Assembly (NCBI GenBank): GCA_946627325.1
Contig: CAMOVK010000001.1
Coordinates: 1 to 64,000 of the forward strand
Source of the DNA: an uncultured Prevotella sp.
Lineage (GTDB): Bacteria; Bacteroidota; Bacteroidia; Bacteroidales; Bacteroidaceae
Direction of reading: 5' to 3'
Length of the DNA: 64,000 nucleotides
The notes below the pieces were generated by a model, which was given only the letters and a program-made list of their open reading frames with translations, searched no databases and had not been told where the DNA came from. The position numbers and the translations under genes were made by a program. Position 1 is the first letter of the stretch; every line of letters starts with the position of its first letter. Below are positions 19,823 to 29,312 of the stretch, one piece after another.

Positions 19823-21655
19823 TTACATACGTTCCGGCACTTCTATGCCGAGTAGCGACATACCGTTCTTTATCACTTTTGCCACGTTCTTGGCAAGCAT
19901 CAGTCTTACTGTTCTCTCGTCGGTACTGTCAGCATTGAGTATAGAACAGTCGTGATAGAACTGGTTGAACTGCTTAGTCAATTCGTAGCAGTAGTTTGCT
20001 ATGCCACTTGGCGAATAGTCTTTACCAGCCTGTGCCACTACGCTGCCAAACTCATTCAGCTTTTGTATGAGGTCTATCTCACGCTGATTGAGAGGCATAT
20101 TGCCGTCGAGCGTTGTAGGTATAGCTATACCTTGTGCCTCTGCCTTACGCAGGATAGAGCGGATACGTGCATGAGTGTATTGAATGAAGGGACCAGTATT
20201 GCCGTTGAAATCTATAGATTCTTCTGGATTGAAGAGCATATTCTTACGTGCATCGACCTTCAGAATGAAGTATTTCAGGGCTCCCATGCCTACGATGCGT
20301 GCTATCTCTTGTGCCTCTTCCTGGCTAATCCCTTCAATTTTGTTTACTTTGTCCTGGCTCATAGTACGCGCATTGTCAATCATCGATGCTATCAATTCGT
20401 CGGCATCAACAACTGTTCCTTCGCGGCTTTTCATCTTTCCGTTGGGCAATTCCACCATTCCGTAAGAGAAATGTACCAGTTCTTTGCCCCACTTATAACC
20501 TAAACGGTCGAGCAATATCGACAAAACTTGGAAGTGATAGTTCTGTTCATTGCCTACGACATATATCATTTTGTCTATAGGATAGTCGCGGAATCGCATA
20601 TCGGCAGTACCTATATCCTGTGTCATATATACGCTGGTTCCATCGGCTCTGAGCAGCAATTTCTGGTCGAGACCGTCGGCTGCGAGGTCTGCCCATACAC
20701 TACCATCATCCTTGCGGAAGAAAATGCCTTTCTCTAATCCTTCTTCAACCTTCTTCTTTCCTTCAAGATAGGTCTGCGACTCATAGTAGATTTTGTCGAA
20801 ACCCACGCCCAATGCTTTATATGTCTCATCGAAACCGGCATATACCCACTCGTTCATTCGTTCCCAAAGGCCACGCACTTCGGGGTCGTTCTGTTCCCAA
20901 CGCACGAGCATCTCGCGTGCCTCCTGCATGAGAGGAGCCTCATCCTTTGCGCGTTTTTCTGCCGTTTCATCGTCAAGACCTTCTTCTTTGAACTGCTTTT
21001 GCAGCTGCTTTATTTCCTCACGATAGTGCTTGTCGAATGCTACATAATAATCACCGATGAGGTGATCACCTTTCTTGCCGCTCGATTCCGGTGTTTCGCC
21101 ATTGCCCCATTTCTGCCATGCAAGCATTGACTTGCATATATGTATGCCGCGATCGTTCACGATATTCGTCTTCACTACTCTATTGCCGTTAGCCTCCATT
21201 ATCTTTGCCAGCGACCAACCGAGTAGGTTGTTGCGAACGTGTCCGAGATGAAGCGGTTTATTGGTGTTGGGCGATGAATACTCAATCATCACGAGCGGAC
21301 TGTTGTCGGTGGATTGTTTCATGCCGAAACGTTCATCGCTCTCTATGTCGTTGAGCATGTTTATCCATGTCGAATTATTGACAACGAGATTTAGAAAGCC
21401 CTTCACTACATTGAAATCGGCTACTGCCTCGCAGTTTGCTTTCAAGTATTCACCAATTTCCTGTGCGGTGTCTTCAGGTTTCTTTCGCGATATTTTCAGC
21501 AAAGGGAATACCACCAATGTAAGGCTTCCTTCGAAGTCGCTGCGAGTTTTTTGCAGGCTAATCATTTGCTCGCCGACAGTTTCTCCGTATAAATTTTTCA
21601 CCGCTGCTTGTGCTGCAGCGACTATTTGTTGAGAGATATTGATTTTTGTATTCAT
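19823..21655 (-). CDS. argS: Arginine--tRNA ligase
   Basis: IEYSSPNTNKPLHLGHVRNNLLGWSLAKI (HIGH-like); KMKSREGTVVDADELI. Confidence 0.97.
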   Translation of the reverse strand: MNTKINISQQIVAAAQAAVKNLYGETVGEQMISLQKTRSDFEGSLTLVVFPLLKISRKKPEDTAQEIGEYLKANCEAVADFNVVKGFLNLVVNNSTWINMLNDIESDERFGMKQSTDNSPLVMIEYSSPNTNKPLHLGHVRNNLLGWSLAKIMEANGNRVVKTNIVNDRGIHICKSMLAWQKWGNGETPESSGKKGDHLIGDYYVAFDKHYREEIKQLQKQFKEEGLDDETAEKRAKDEAPLMQEAREMLVRWEQNDPEVRGLWERMNEWVYAGFDETYKALGVGFDKIYYESQTYLEGKKKVEEGLEKGIFFRKDDGSVWADLAADGLDQKLLLRADGTSVYMTQDIGTADMRFRDYPIDKMIYVVGNEQNYHFQVLSILLDRLGYKWGKELVHFSYGMVELPNGKMKSREGTVVDADELIASMIDNARTMSQDKVNKIEGISQEEAQEIARIVGMGALKYFILKVDARKNMLFNPEESIDFNGNTGPFIQYTHARIRSILRKAEAQGIAIPTTLDGNMPLNQREIDLIQKLNEFGSVVAQAGKDYSPSGIANYCYELTKQFNQFYHDCSILNADSTDERTVRLMLAKNVAKVIKNGMSLLGIEVPERM

Positions 21656-21717
21656 CGCTTAAAATGTATGTCTTTTCGGGGTTAAGTGGGTTTTGAACTT
21701 TAAGTTGTCAGCAAGGA

Positions 21718-22899
21718 TTACTCGCCTACCTTCTTTGTGTGGAAAGGGATAAGCTGTACCTCTGTTGTTGGACCATCGTTGTAACCACAAACGATGAGGT
21801 AATAGTCTGCGTCAGGACGCACAGTGGTTTTCTTAAACTCATCGTTGCCCTGATGACGAATAGATAAGTTGTCGTGAACATCGCTAATCCACTGCTGCAG
21901 GAATGTACCATTCTGAGTGTAGTAATCGACATATTCTTTACGTTCTGAACCTACCAGATACACGTCGTTGTTGGTTGTTGTCACCTTAACGTCAACTCCA
22001 TTGTAATAGACTTCTCCCAATTCTACTGTTATTACGTTATCTGAAGGAGTAGGTGTCGTTGTTCTCACTGGCACCACCATAGTCTTTGTCAGTGGCGCAG
22101 CATCGTTTTCGTTTATACCATAGATGGTCACTACATAGTCGGTATCCCATATTAACCAATTTGATTCTGGCACGTCGATAGTGCCTTTTACGATTTCTTG
22201 ACGCATGCACTCGTCCCAACTCTGACCTGTTTGTCCCGACATAAAGTTCCACCACGAAAGGTCATACTGGTACATATCTCCGTTTTCGTCTTTCGTATTG
22301 TCGTAGTGTTCCTTTGTATGTAGCATCCAACTGTAGTACATATCTGGATCTTTCGGCACGATTTTCACTCCCACGTTGCACGGAGTGATGTTGGAGAAAG
22401 TCACGGTGAACATTTCTTCCTCGCCTGTACCAATCTTTTCTGAAATCATCGAGGTTTCTCCTTCTATGCCATACTTGTCATATGCGAGAGTGTATATATT
22501 ATATATAGTGCCCGCACGCATACCTGTCAGCGTCAGATTGCCATCGGTAGTGTATGTTGAATGGTTGATTGTCTTTATTCTTTCAGCTAAAGAGCCTTGT
22601 CCGTCCCAATTAGCAGCAGGTTCATAGGCAAGTAGATACGACTCACAATCGGCTGTGCGCTGCACATTGACAACTGCGCTCGTTTCTCCGGTTGAAACAA
22701 TTGTCGGAGTAGCTTTCAATTCGTCTATTTGGTCAAAAGTCAGACTATCTACTGCATTGATTGCATATCCAACGATAGACTTGTCGGCTTTGTGAACAAT
22801 GATACGGTTTCTCGATGTGTTCTGAGCATTAACAGAAAGAATGCTGCACATCACTAAAAGGGTAAAAAATAGCTTCTTCATAAGTTTTGTATTAATCAA
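21718..22899 (-). CDS. Secreted protein with fibronectin-III-like segments, unknown function
   Basis: Signal peptide MKKLFFTLLVMCSILSVNAQ; INAVDSLTF followed by FN3-like repeats. Confidence 0.7.
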   Translation of the reverse strand: MINTKLMKKLFFTLLVMCSILSVNAQNTSRNRIIVHKADKSIVGYAINAVDSLTFDQIDELKATPTIVSTGETSAVVNVQRTADCESYLLAYEPAANWDGQGSLAERIKTINHSTYTTDGNLTLTGMRAGTIYNIYTLAYDKYGIEGETSMISEKIGTGEEEMFTVTFSNITPCNVGVKIVPKDPDMYYSWMLHTKEHYDNTKDENGDMYQYDLSWWNFMSGQTGQSWDECMRQEIVKGTIDVPESNWLIWDTDYVVTIYGINENDAAPLTKTMVVPVRTTTPTPSDNVITVELGEVYYNGVDVKVTTTNNDVYLVGSERKEYVDYYTQNGTFLQQWISDVHDNLSIRHQGNDEFKKTTVRPDADYYLIVCGYNDGPTTEVQLIPFHTKKVGE

Positions 22900-22902
22900 T
22901 TA

Positions 22903-24183
22903 TTAAAATATCTTCATGCGATACATCATTCCGAGTTCTATTCGGTTAGTGTTGTAGTCTGCCAATCCGCAGCGCTCTGAGTAGTCAATATGCTTACCGA
23001 GATAGGCAAGGAATATGCGCAGGTTTTGCTTTTTAATCGGATAATACTCCAGCGAGGCTATGTAGGAATACGACTTGCGATACTTGTCGAGCATATCGAA
23101 ATTCTTCACATCTATAGTCTCGTACGCGCCCTTGAGCATAAGATTCCATTTTGGAATGAACTGCCAGTTGAGTTTTGTCACGAGCGAATGATAGCGTACA
23201 TCGCTGAGATACCCGTTTTCGATGCCTGCCAATTCCATTATTCCCTGCGCATCGTCAGAAGCTATACGCAGACGGTCGAGTCCCTCGCTTGAGGTCATGT
23301 AATCGACATACCATTGCAATCGTGGCAAATTGAGTTGCTGCCCTAAAAGTATCATTCGTGCATACTTATGATGGGCTTCGTTCTGAATACCCCACGACCA
23401 GCGTGTCTGCAACTTATTGTCAAAGAAATTGCCATTCCAGTTGGCTATGAATGCTAAAGGATGATTGGCTTCGCGTAAAGTTTGGATGGTCTGAAAATTA
23501 TTGTTTACTGCCACAGCACCTTCGCCTATTTCGTCTTTCAATCGTCCGTTGCTGTCGTCGGTCACTTGAAGGACTATTTCCTGACTTTTCACGGGACGAT
23601 AGAAAAACGACACACCAGCCTTGAATATATTCATTCGGTCAACTAAATCAGAATACTGATAGATAAACATTGGATTTTCGTCATATTCGAATCCACCCCA
23701 TGTTTGGCAAAGTTTTCCAGCCTGAAGTCCGAATTTCTCGTTGAAATCATATCCTACAAAAGCCAAGTCGGTAGCCCTCGCAAAATTGTCTTGCGACTGC
23801 GCAGCATTGCTCTTGTTGAGTTGATGACGAAAACGATAATATAATTTATCTGTGATGTGACCGAGTATTTCGAGTCGCAGTTCTCTATTGGCAAATCCCG
23901 AGCGCCATTCTCGCCCATCCTGCCCTACAGGCGCATCGTTGTCGCGAAGGTATCCCGATGCAGCATAGTTGAAATAAACATTAAAGGCATCGAGACGCTT
24001 TTCTATCTTCAAAACCTTTTCAACGATTGATTCTGTGTCTGTTTCTTCCCCCAGACCATTGTTGTTGCCTTGAGCAAAAAACGACATTGGCAATGTGGCA
24101 ACGAGCAAGGCTAATAGAGTTTTTTTCATCATGAATTTGTCTTTACTTATTTCTGCATAAAATCTTAACGCTGAAAACCACAA
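22903..24183 (-). CDS. Porin (OprO/P- or phosphate-selective-porin-like outer membrane beta-barrel)
   Basis: Signal peptide; ITDKLYYRFRHQLNKSN, FGLQAGKLCQTWGGFEYDENP; C-terminal MMYRMKIF barrel end. Confidence 0.75.
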   Translation of the reverse strand: MWFSALRFYAEISKDKFMMKKTLLALLVATLPMSFFAQGNNNGLGEETDTESIVEKVLKIEKRLDAFNVYFNYAASGYLRDNDAPVGQDGREWRSGFANRELRLEILGHITDKLYYRFRHQLNKSNAAQSQDNFARATDLAFVGYDFNEKFGLQAGKLCQTWGGFEYDENPMFIYQYSDLVDRMNIFKAGVSFFYRPVKSQEIVLQVTDDSNGRLKDEIGEGAVAVNNNFQTIQTLREANHPLAFIANWNGNFFDNKLQTRWSWGIQNEAHHKYARMILLGQQLNLPRLQWYVDYMTSSEGLDRLRIASDDAQGIMELAGIENGYLSDVRYHSLVTKLNWQFIPKWNLMLKGAYETIDVKNFDMLDKYRKSYSYIASLEYYPIKKQNLRIFLAYLGKHIDYSERCGLADYNTNRIELGMMYRMKIF

Positions 24184-24273
24184 AAAAAATTGTTATTTTT
24201 CACGCCTAATCAGATTTTCGTGTGCAAAAGTATAATAAATTATATAAAAAACTATTCTCTCAATAAAAATGTT

Positions 24274-24281
24274 TACTTTTG
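24274..24281 (+). promoter_or_regulatory. -7 element TACTTTTG upstream of the fused nucleotidyltransferase gene
   Basis: Match to TAnnTTTG 35 bp upstream of ATG 24316. Confidence 0.55.
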
Positions 24282-24315
24282 CACGAACGATTTTCAATAA
24301 CACCCGCATAAAGTT

Positions 24316-26136
24316 ATGCAAGCAATCATTTTAGCTGCCGGTATGGGGCGTCGTCTCGGCAGATATACTCACGACAACACCAAGTGCATGGTCAAGGTTA
24401 ATGGCGAGCGGCTCATTGACCGCCTACTGCGTCAGTTGTCGTCACTCAACCTGCAAAAAATAATCATTGTTACAGGATATAAGGGCGAGAACCTGAGACA
24501 ACATATAGCAGAAAATTATCCTGAGGGGTGTGGATTAAACTTTGAATTTGTTGACAACCCCATTTACGATCATACCAACAACATATACTCCTTGTCGCTT
24601 GCCAAGGATAAAATGCAAGAAGACGACACTCTACTCATTGAGAGTGACTTGATATTCTCTGACAACATTATACGCATGGCTGCCACCGACAAACGTCCTA
24701 ACATAGCCCTCGCAGCAAAATACGAGACTTGGATGGACGGCACCATGATTACGCTTGACGACCATAACCATATCGTAAATTTCGTCACAAAACAAGCGTT
24801 TGACTATAATGATGTAGGGAAATACTACAAAACAGTAAATGTGTATAAATTCTCAAGGGAGTTTTCTCAAAACGTTTATGTACCCTTTCTCAATGCTTAT
24901 TGCAGCGCATTGGGTAACAACGAATACTACGAACAGGTACTCCGCGTAATCACTCTGCTTGAGGGATGTGATCTCGAAGCTCTTGATATCGGCGAAGAAA
25001 AATGGTACGAAATCGACGATGAACAAGACCTCGATATTGCCGAGACAATCTTTGCCAACGACAAAGAATTGCTCCATAGGTTTAATCTGCGCTTTGGAGG
25101 GCATTGGCGCTTTCCCAAGTTGCTCGATTTTTGCTATCTTGTAAATCCCTACTTTCCCCCTCAACGACTGAAAGACGAATTGCGTCACAACTTCGACCTT
25201 TTGCTGACCGAATACCCTTCAGGTATGTTTGTCAACTCCATGCTGGCTGCCAAAAATTTCAACATCTGCCGCGACTATGTCGTTGTAGGCAATGGAGCAG
25301 CCGAACTGATAAAAAGCTTAATGGAGAGAAGCAATGGACGTATTGGTATAACATATCCCACTTTCGAGGAATACCCTAACCGAATGCCTAAAGAACGCAT
25401 TGAGAAATATATTCCCGACAATGAAAACCTGCGCTACACAGCACAATCGCTAATGTCGTTCTTTGAAGGGAAAGACATTTCTTACCTGTTGCTAATCAAT
25501 CCCGACAATCCCTCTGGCAATTTTATACCAAAGCAAGACTTGCTCACACTGGCTACATGGTGCAGCGAAAGGAACATCAGGTTGATTGTCGATGAATCGT
25601 TTGTCGATTTCAGCAACAATTTTATTGAAAACACTTTACTTGACAACAATCTACTTGAGACATATCCCAATATCGTAGTCTTAAAGTCTATTTCAAAATC
25701 TTATGGTGTGCCTGGTTTACGTTTAGGCATACTTGCATCTGCCGACACTGAATTGATTAGTTTCATTAAGAAAGACGTCTCGATATGGAACATTAATTCA
25801 TTTGGCGAATACTATATGCAGATTTACGGCAAATATCAATCTGACTATATAGCAGCCTGTAATCGCTTCATCGAGGAACGCGAACGATTTGGCGAAGAAT
25901 TGCGCAAGATTAACTTTCTCGAAGTGACACCTTCAGAAGCCAACTACTTCTTCTGCCGTGTACTACCTCCATTCACTGCAGAAGAACTTTCTCTCACTCT
26001 ACTGCGCGACCATCAGATAATGATTAAGAATTGCGATGGAAAATCATCGCTGAAAGGAAAAAATTTCGTTCGTATATCTATCCGTAACAAGGCTGACAAT
26101 GACCGACTGTTGCGCGTTTTGCAATCGCTATTATAA
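24316..26136 (+). CDS. Bifunctional LicC-like NTP:phosphoaminoalcohol nucleotidyltransferase fused to HisC/CobD-type PLP aminotransferase/decarboxylase
   Basis: N-terminal MQAIILAAGMGRRLGRYTHDNTKCMVKVNGERLIDR, HTNNIYSL, IESDLIF. C-terminal LLINPDNPSGNFIP and SISKSYGVPGLRLG (PLP lysine). Confidence 0.88.
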   Translation: MQAIILAAGMGRRLGRYTHDNTKCMVKVNGERLIDRLLRQLSSLNLQKIIIVTGYKGENLRQHIAENYPEGCGLNFEFVDNPIYDHTNNIYSLSLAKDKMQEDDTLLIESDLIFSDNIIRMAATDKRPNIALAAKYETWMDGTMITLDDHNHIVNFVTKQAFDYNDVGKYYKTVNVYKFSREFSQNVYVPFLNAYCSALGNNEYYEQVLRVITLLEGCDLEALDIGEEKWYEIDDEQDLDIAETIFANDKELLHRFNLRFGGHWRFPKLLDFCYLVNPYFPPQRLKDELRHNFDLLLTEYPSGMFVNSMLAAKNFNICRDYVVVGNGAAELIKSLMERSNGRIGITYPTFEEYPNRMPKERIEKYIPDNENLRYTAQSLMSFFEGKDISYLLLINPDNPSGNFIPKQDLLTLATWCSERNIRLIVDESFVDFSNNFIENTLLDNNLLETYPNIVVLKSISKSYGVPGLRLGILASADTELISFIKKDVSIWNINSFGEYYMQIYGKYQSDYIAACNRFIEERERFGEELRKINFLEVTPSEANYFFCRVLPPFTAEELSLTLLRDHQIMIKNCDGKSSLKGKNFVRISIRNKADNDRLLRVLQSLL

Positions 26137-27048
26137 TCAACGTTCAGCGAATTTTACGTCTTTTGCATGCCATTTGCGCTTATTCTCTGGAGGAAGCGCC
26201 ATATAGTCGCCATAGACTGCTGTGCAAAAAGCGTCACTATCGGCAGGAATGGGATAAACCCTATCCTCGAAACTTGTTTTTGTGTATGGAAGAAGCCAAC
26301 GCTTATCATAGCGTTTATAAAACCATGTGCCATAAGCATGCATCACTCTGTTGCTCTTTCCAAATAATTTACCCATCATGCGAAACATTGGGAAAAACAC
26401 GATACGATTTATCTGGAAAATCATTCTGCCTAAACGAGGATGGTTGTTGCCTATATCCATGGCTGCCACACAAGCCATCTTGCCAGCCAATCGTTGCAAG
26501 CAAGGTATCATACAATCTTCGAACGGGAAAATATCAATCTGCAGTCCCTTGAATTTCTGCTTCTTAAACGCCTTCATATCTTTACTATCTTCAGGATAAT
26601 CCATGACATATTCGGTGCGGCGGTCGCGCAGTTTGTTCCATGGACAGATGTAATTATGGTCGGTTTCTGGCGACTGCAACACATAGTCTGGGTGTGGATT
26701 TCGACGCAGATAGCGACATAGTCGATTATAATCTTTCCATGCAAGGGCTATATCTACGTCATCGTCCCAAGGAATAAATCCTCCATGACGAAGGGCTCCA
26801 AGCACATTGCCACTATCGAGCCTGTAGCTGATGCCCTGCTCTCGACATATTGCATCGATATAGTCGAGCATATCAAGCATACGCATTTGAGCCTGTCGCA
26901 AGATAGAACCATCGGGATTATACTTCTCACGGAGAGCATCGGCAGTTTCACCCGTATTGAAAATTGTGTCGTTCAAATTGATAATTGATAAGTGAAAAAA
27001 TAAGACTTCCTTCGGCAAAAGTATGCAATTTCTTTTGGATGATTGCAA
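26137..27048 (-). CDS. LicD family protein (phosphocholine/phospho-sugar-alcohol transferase-like)
   Basis: YRLDSGNVLGALRHGGFIPWDDDVDIAL LicD motif; WNKLRDRRTEYV. Confidence 0.9.
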   Translation of the reverse strand: MQSSKRNCILLPKEVLFFHLSIINLNDTIFNTGETADALREKYNPDGSILRQAQMRMLDMLDYIDAICREQGISYRLDSGNVLGALRHGGFIPWDDDVDIALAWKDYNRLCRYLRRNPHPDYVLQSPETDHNYICPWNKLRDRRTEYVMDYPEDSKDMKAFKKQKFKGLQIDIFPFEDCMIPCLQRLAGKMACVAAMDIGNNHPRLGRMIFQINRIVFFPMFRMMGKLFGKSNRVMHAYGTWFYKRYDKRWLLPYTKTSFEDRVYPIPADSDAFCTAVYGDYMALPPENKRKWHAKDVKFAER

Positions 27049-27101
27049 TAAAGTGGGGTGTTTTATCGTTTTAAGTATGAAGATTTTTATTATTTGCAGA
27101 C

Positions 27102-28556
27102 ATGGATTCTCTTAAGGATAAGGCTGCGAGAGGGCTTCTTTGGGGTACGTTTACAAGCGGTGCCACACAGATGCTCAATGTCGTTATAGGCATATTCCTT
27201 GCCCGTTTGCTGTCGCCAGCAGATGTGGGAATTGTTGGAATGATTACTATTTTCACTGTTTTGGCAAACAATCTGCAAGAGGCTGGGTTCTTCACGGCAT
27301 TGGTAAATAAGAAGGAGGCAACAGATAAGGATTATAACGCGGTCTTTTGGTTTTGTCTCGCGCTGAGTTTGATTATCTATTTTATCCTTTTTCTGTCGGC
27401 TCCGCTGATTGCACAATTCTTTCATCAGCCTGCTCTCACATGGCTCTCACGATTTGTCTTCCTTTCTTTTGTTATTGCGTCGCTCGGCATTGCTCATAGC
27501 GCGTGGATGTTTAAGCGGTTGATGGTAAAGGAACGCGCTGTGATTATGATTGCATCGCTCGTCATATCAGGCAGCGTCGGCATAGCATTAGCACTGAATG
27601 GCTATGGTTACTGGAGTTTGGCATGGCAGCAGGTTGTATTTAGCCTGATTTTCAACATAGGTCGTTTTTGCGTCACTCGATGGCATCCCACGTTCTCGTT
27701 TTCTTTTGCTCCAATACGCGAGATGTTCGCTTTCAGCAACAAGATACTCATACCTACTATTGTTAACATCTTGAGAGAATATCTGCTTACTGTTGTTGTT
27801 GGTCGAATGTTCTCTGCTCGCATGGTGGGTTTTTTCACCCAGTCTCACAAATGGAACACTATGGGTTATCAGTTTGTAGGCGACTCAGTTGCCCAGATAG
27901 CCCAACCAGTGATGGTTGAGACTGTTGACGACCATCAACGGCAGTTGCGCGTGGTCAGAACGATGCTGCGCTATACGGCTTTTATGGCATTTCCTGCTTT
28001 GTTTGGATTGGCTCTTGTCAGCCGCGAGTTTATCGTTGTATTATTGTCTGCCAAGTGGGAACCTGCAGCAGAAATGCTTCGTGTACTTGCGATAGGTGGT
28101 GCTTTCATGCCTTTCTACAAAATCTATCAGAACTTTATCATTTCTTTGCGACGAAGCGACATCTATATGTGGCTCAATATCTTGCACGTATTACTCGTGT
28201 TTGGAGTGATAATAGCTTTGAGCAGGTATGGTATAATGTCGATGATTGTTGGCTATACGTTGCTGAATATCCTATGGCTTAGTATGTGGCAGCATCAGGC
28301 GGCACGACTGTCAGACCTCCGTTGGCATCATGTAGTAAAAGAGATACTTCCATATATGCTTGTAGCTGCTATTTCAATGGTTGTAACATGGTGGGCTACC
28401 CGACAAATATCATCGTTACCATTGTTGCTCGTTGCACGCATATTGGCAGGAGGGTGTCTGTATGTTGCTATTCTGGCAGTGCTGAAAATGTCTCTAATAA
28501 ACGAGATAATAAATTATTTCAAAAACAAAAAACACATTAACCATGAAAAAAATTAA
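27102..28556 (+). CDS. Polysaccharide/lipopolysaccharide flippase (Wzx/MATE-like)
   Basis: LKDKAARGLLWGTFTSGATQMLNVVIGIFLARLLSPADVGIVGMITIF and multiple TM segments. Confidence 0.93.
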   Translation: MDSLKDKAARGLLWGTFTSGATQMLNVVIGIFLARLLSPADVGIVGMITIFTVLANNLQEAGFFTALVNKKEATDKDYNAVFWFCLALSLIIYFILFLSAPLIAQFFHQPALTWLSRFVFLSFVIASLGIAHSAWMFKRLMVKERAVIMIASLVISGSVGIALALNGYGYWSLAWQQVVFSLIFNIGRFCVTRWHPTFSFSFAPIREMFAFSNKILIPTIVNILREYLLTVVVGRMFSARMVGFFTQSHKWNTMGYQFVGDSVAQIAQPVMVETVDDHQRQLRVVRTMLRYTAFMAFPALFGLALVSREFIVVLLSAKWEPAAEMLRVLAIGGAFMPFYKIYQNFIISLRRSDIYMWLNILHVLLVFGVIIALSRYGIMSMIVGYTLLNILWLSMWQHQAARLSDLRWHHVVKEILPYMLVAAISMVVTWWATRQISSLPLLLVARILAGGCLYVAILAVLKMSLINEIINYFKNKKHINHEKN

Positions 28557-29172
28557 ATTCCCAAAATTCGACAAGAGACATTTATTTGCTGTTGTAGTTC
28601 TTTTACTAAGTTGTTCTATCTACGCTCAAGAAAATCCTTTGAGACATTACATCAAAGGCGGTGTAGGACCGTTTTTCGATAAGCAAAGCCATAACAAGGA
28701 GACCGGATTATCGCTATCGCTGGGTTATGGTTTAGCTTATAGACTCAATTCTCAATGGTCGATAGGCACAGGGCTCACTCTTCGCGAGGAGATGCTCAGT
28801 CCTTTTAACAGCAAAGATGGTGGGGGCGATGAGGCTTTCACATTCCTCGACCTGCCATTGACTTTGCAGAACCATCTTCCCGTCGGTAAGCAAGGAATGA
28901 TTACATTCACACTCGGACCTGTATTTACTTTTTGCATAGGCAACGACCAATACGTCAATAGCCCCGACAATCCAATCGTAGAGTTGCGCGGTAAGGATAT
29001 GCTCAAGACCTTCGATTTGGGCATCCAACCTGCTATAACCTATGAGACAAATCATCTGCAGTTAGGTATAGAGGGCAACATAGGGCTACTCAACGTGGGA
29101 GAAAATTACGGACTGCCACTCGGGAAGCACAGAATAAGTTCCCTTAGAGCAACAATAGGCTATTGCTTTTAA
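28543..29172 (+). CDS. Outer-membrane beta-barrel protein
   Basis: Signal-like N-terminus; YIKGGVGPFF...GLSLSLGYGLAYRLNSQWSIGTGLTLREE...TIGYCF. Confidence 0.7.
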   Translation: MKKIKFPKFDKRHLFAVVVLLLSCSIYAQENPLRHYIKGGVGPFFDKQSHNKETGLSLSLGYGLAYRLNSQWSIGTGLTLREEMLSPFNSKDGGGDEAFTFLDLPLTLQNHLPVGKQGMITFTLGPVFTFCIGNDQYVNSPDNPIVELRGKDMLKTFDLGIQPAITYETNHLQLGIEGNIGLLNVGENYGLPLGKHRISSLRATIGYCF

Positions 29173-29236
29173 GCTTGTTACCATCCACAAGTATTCATTT
29201 TTCAGATATTTGCTTTATCATTAAATTGTTTTTTCC

Positions 29237-29244
29237 TATATTTG
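29237..29244 (+). promoter_or_regulatory. -7 element TATATTTG
   Basis: Match to TAnnTTTG 69 bp upstream of ATG 29313. Confidence 0.5.
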
Positions 29245-29312
29245 CGGGCTTGATTAAATAAAATCAATGTCGCAAATATAGAAAATTCATTATGAATAAA
29301 ACTCTTTAGACT

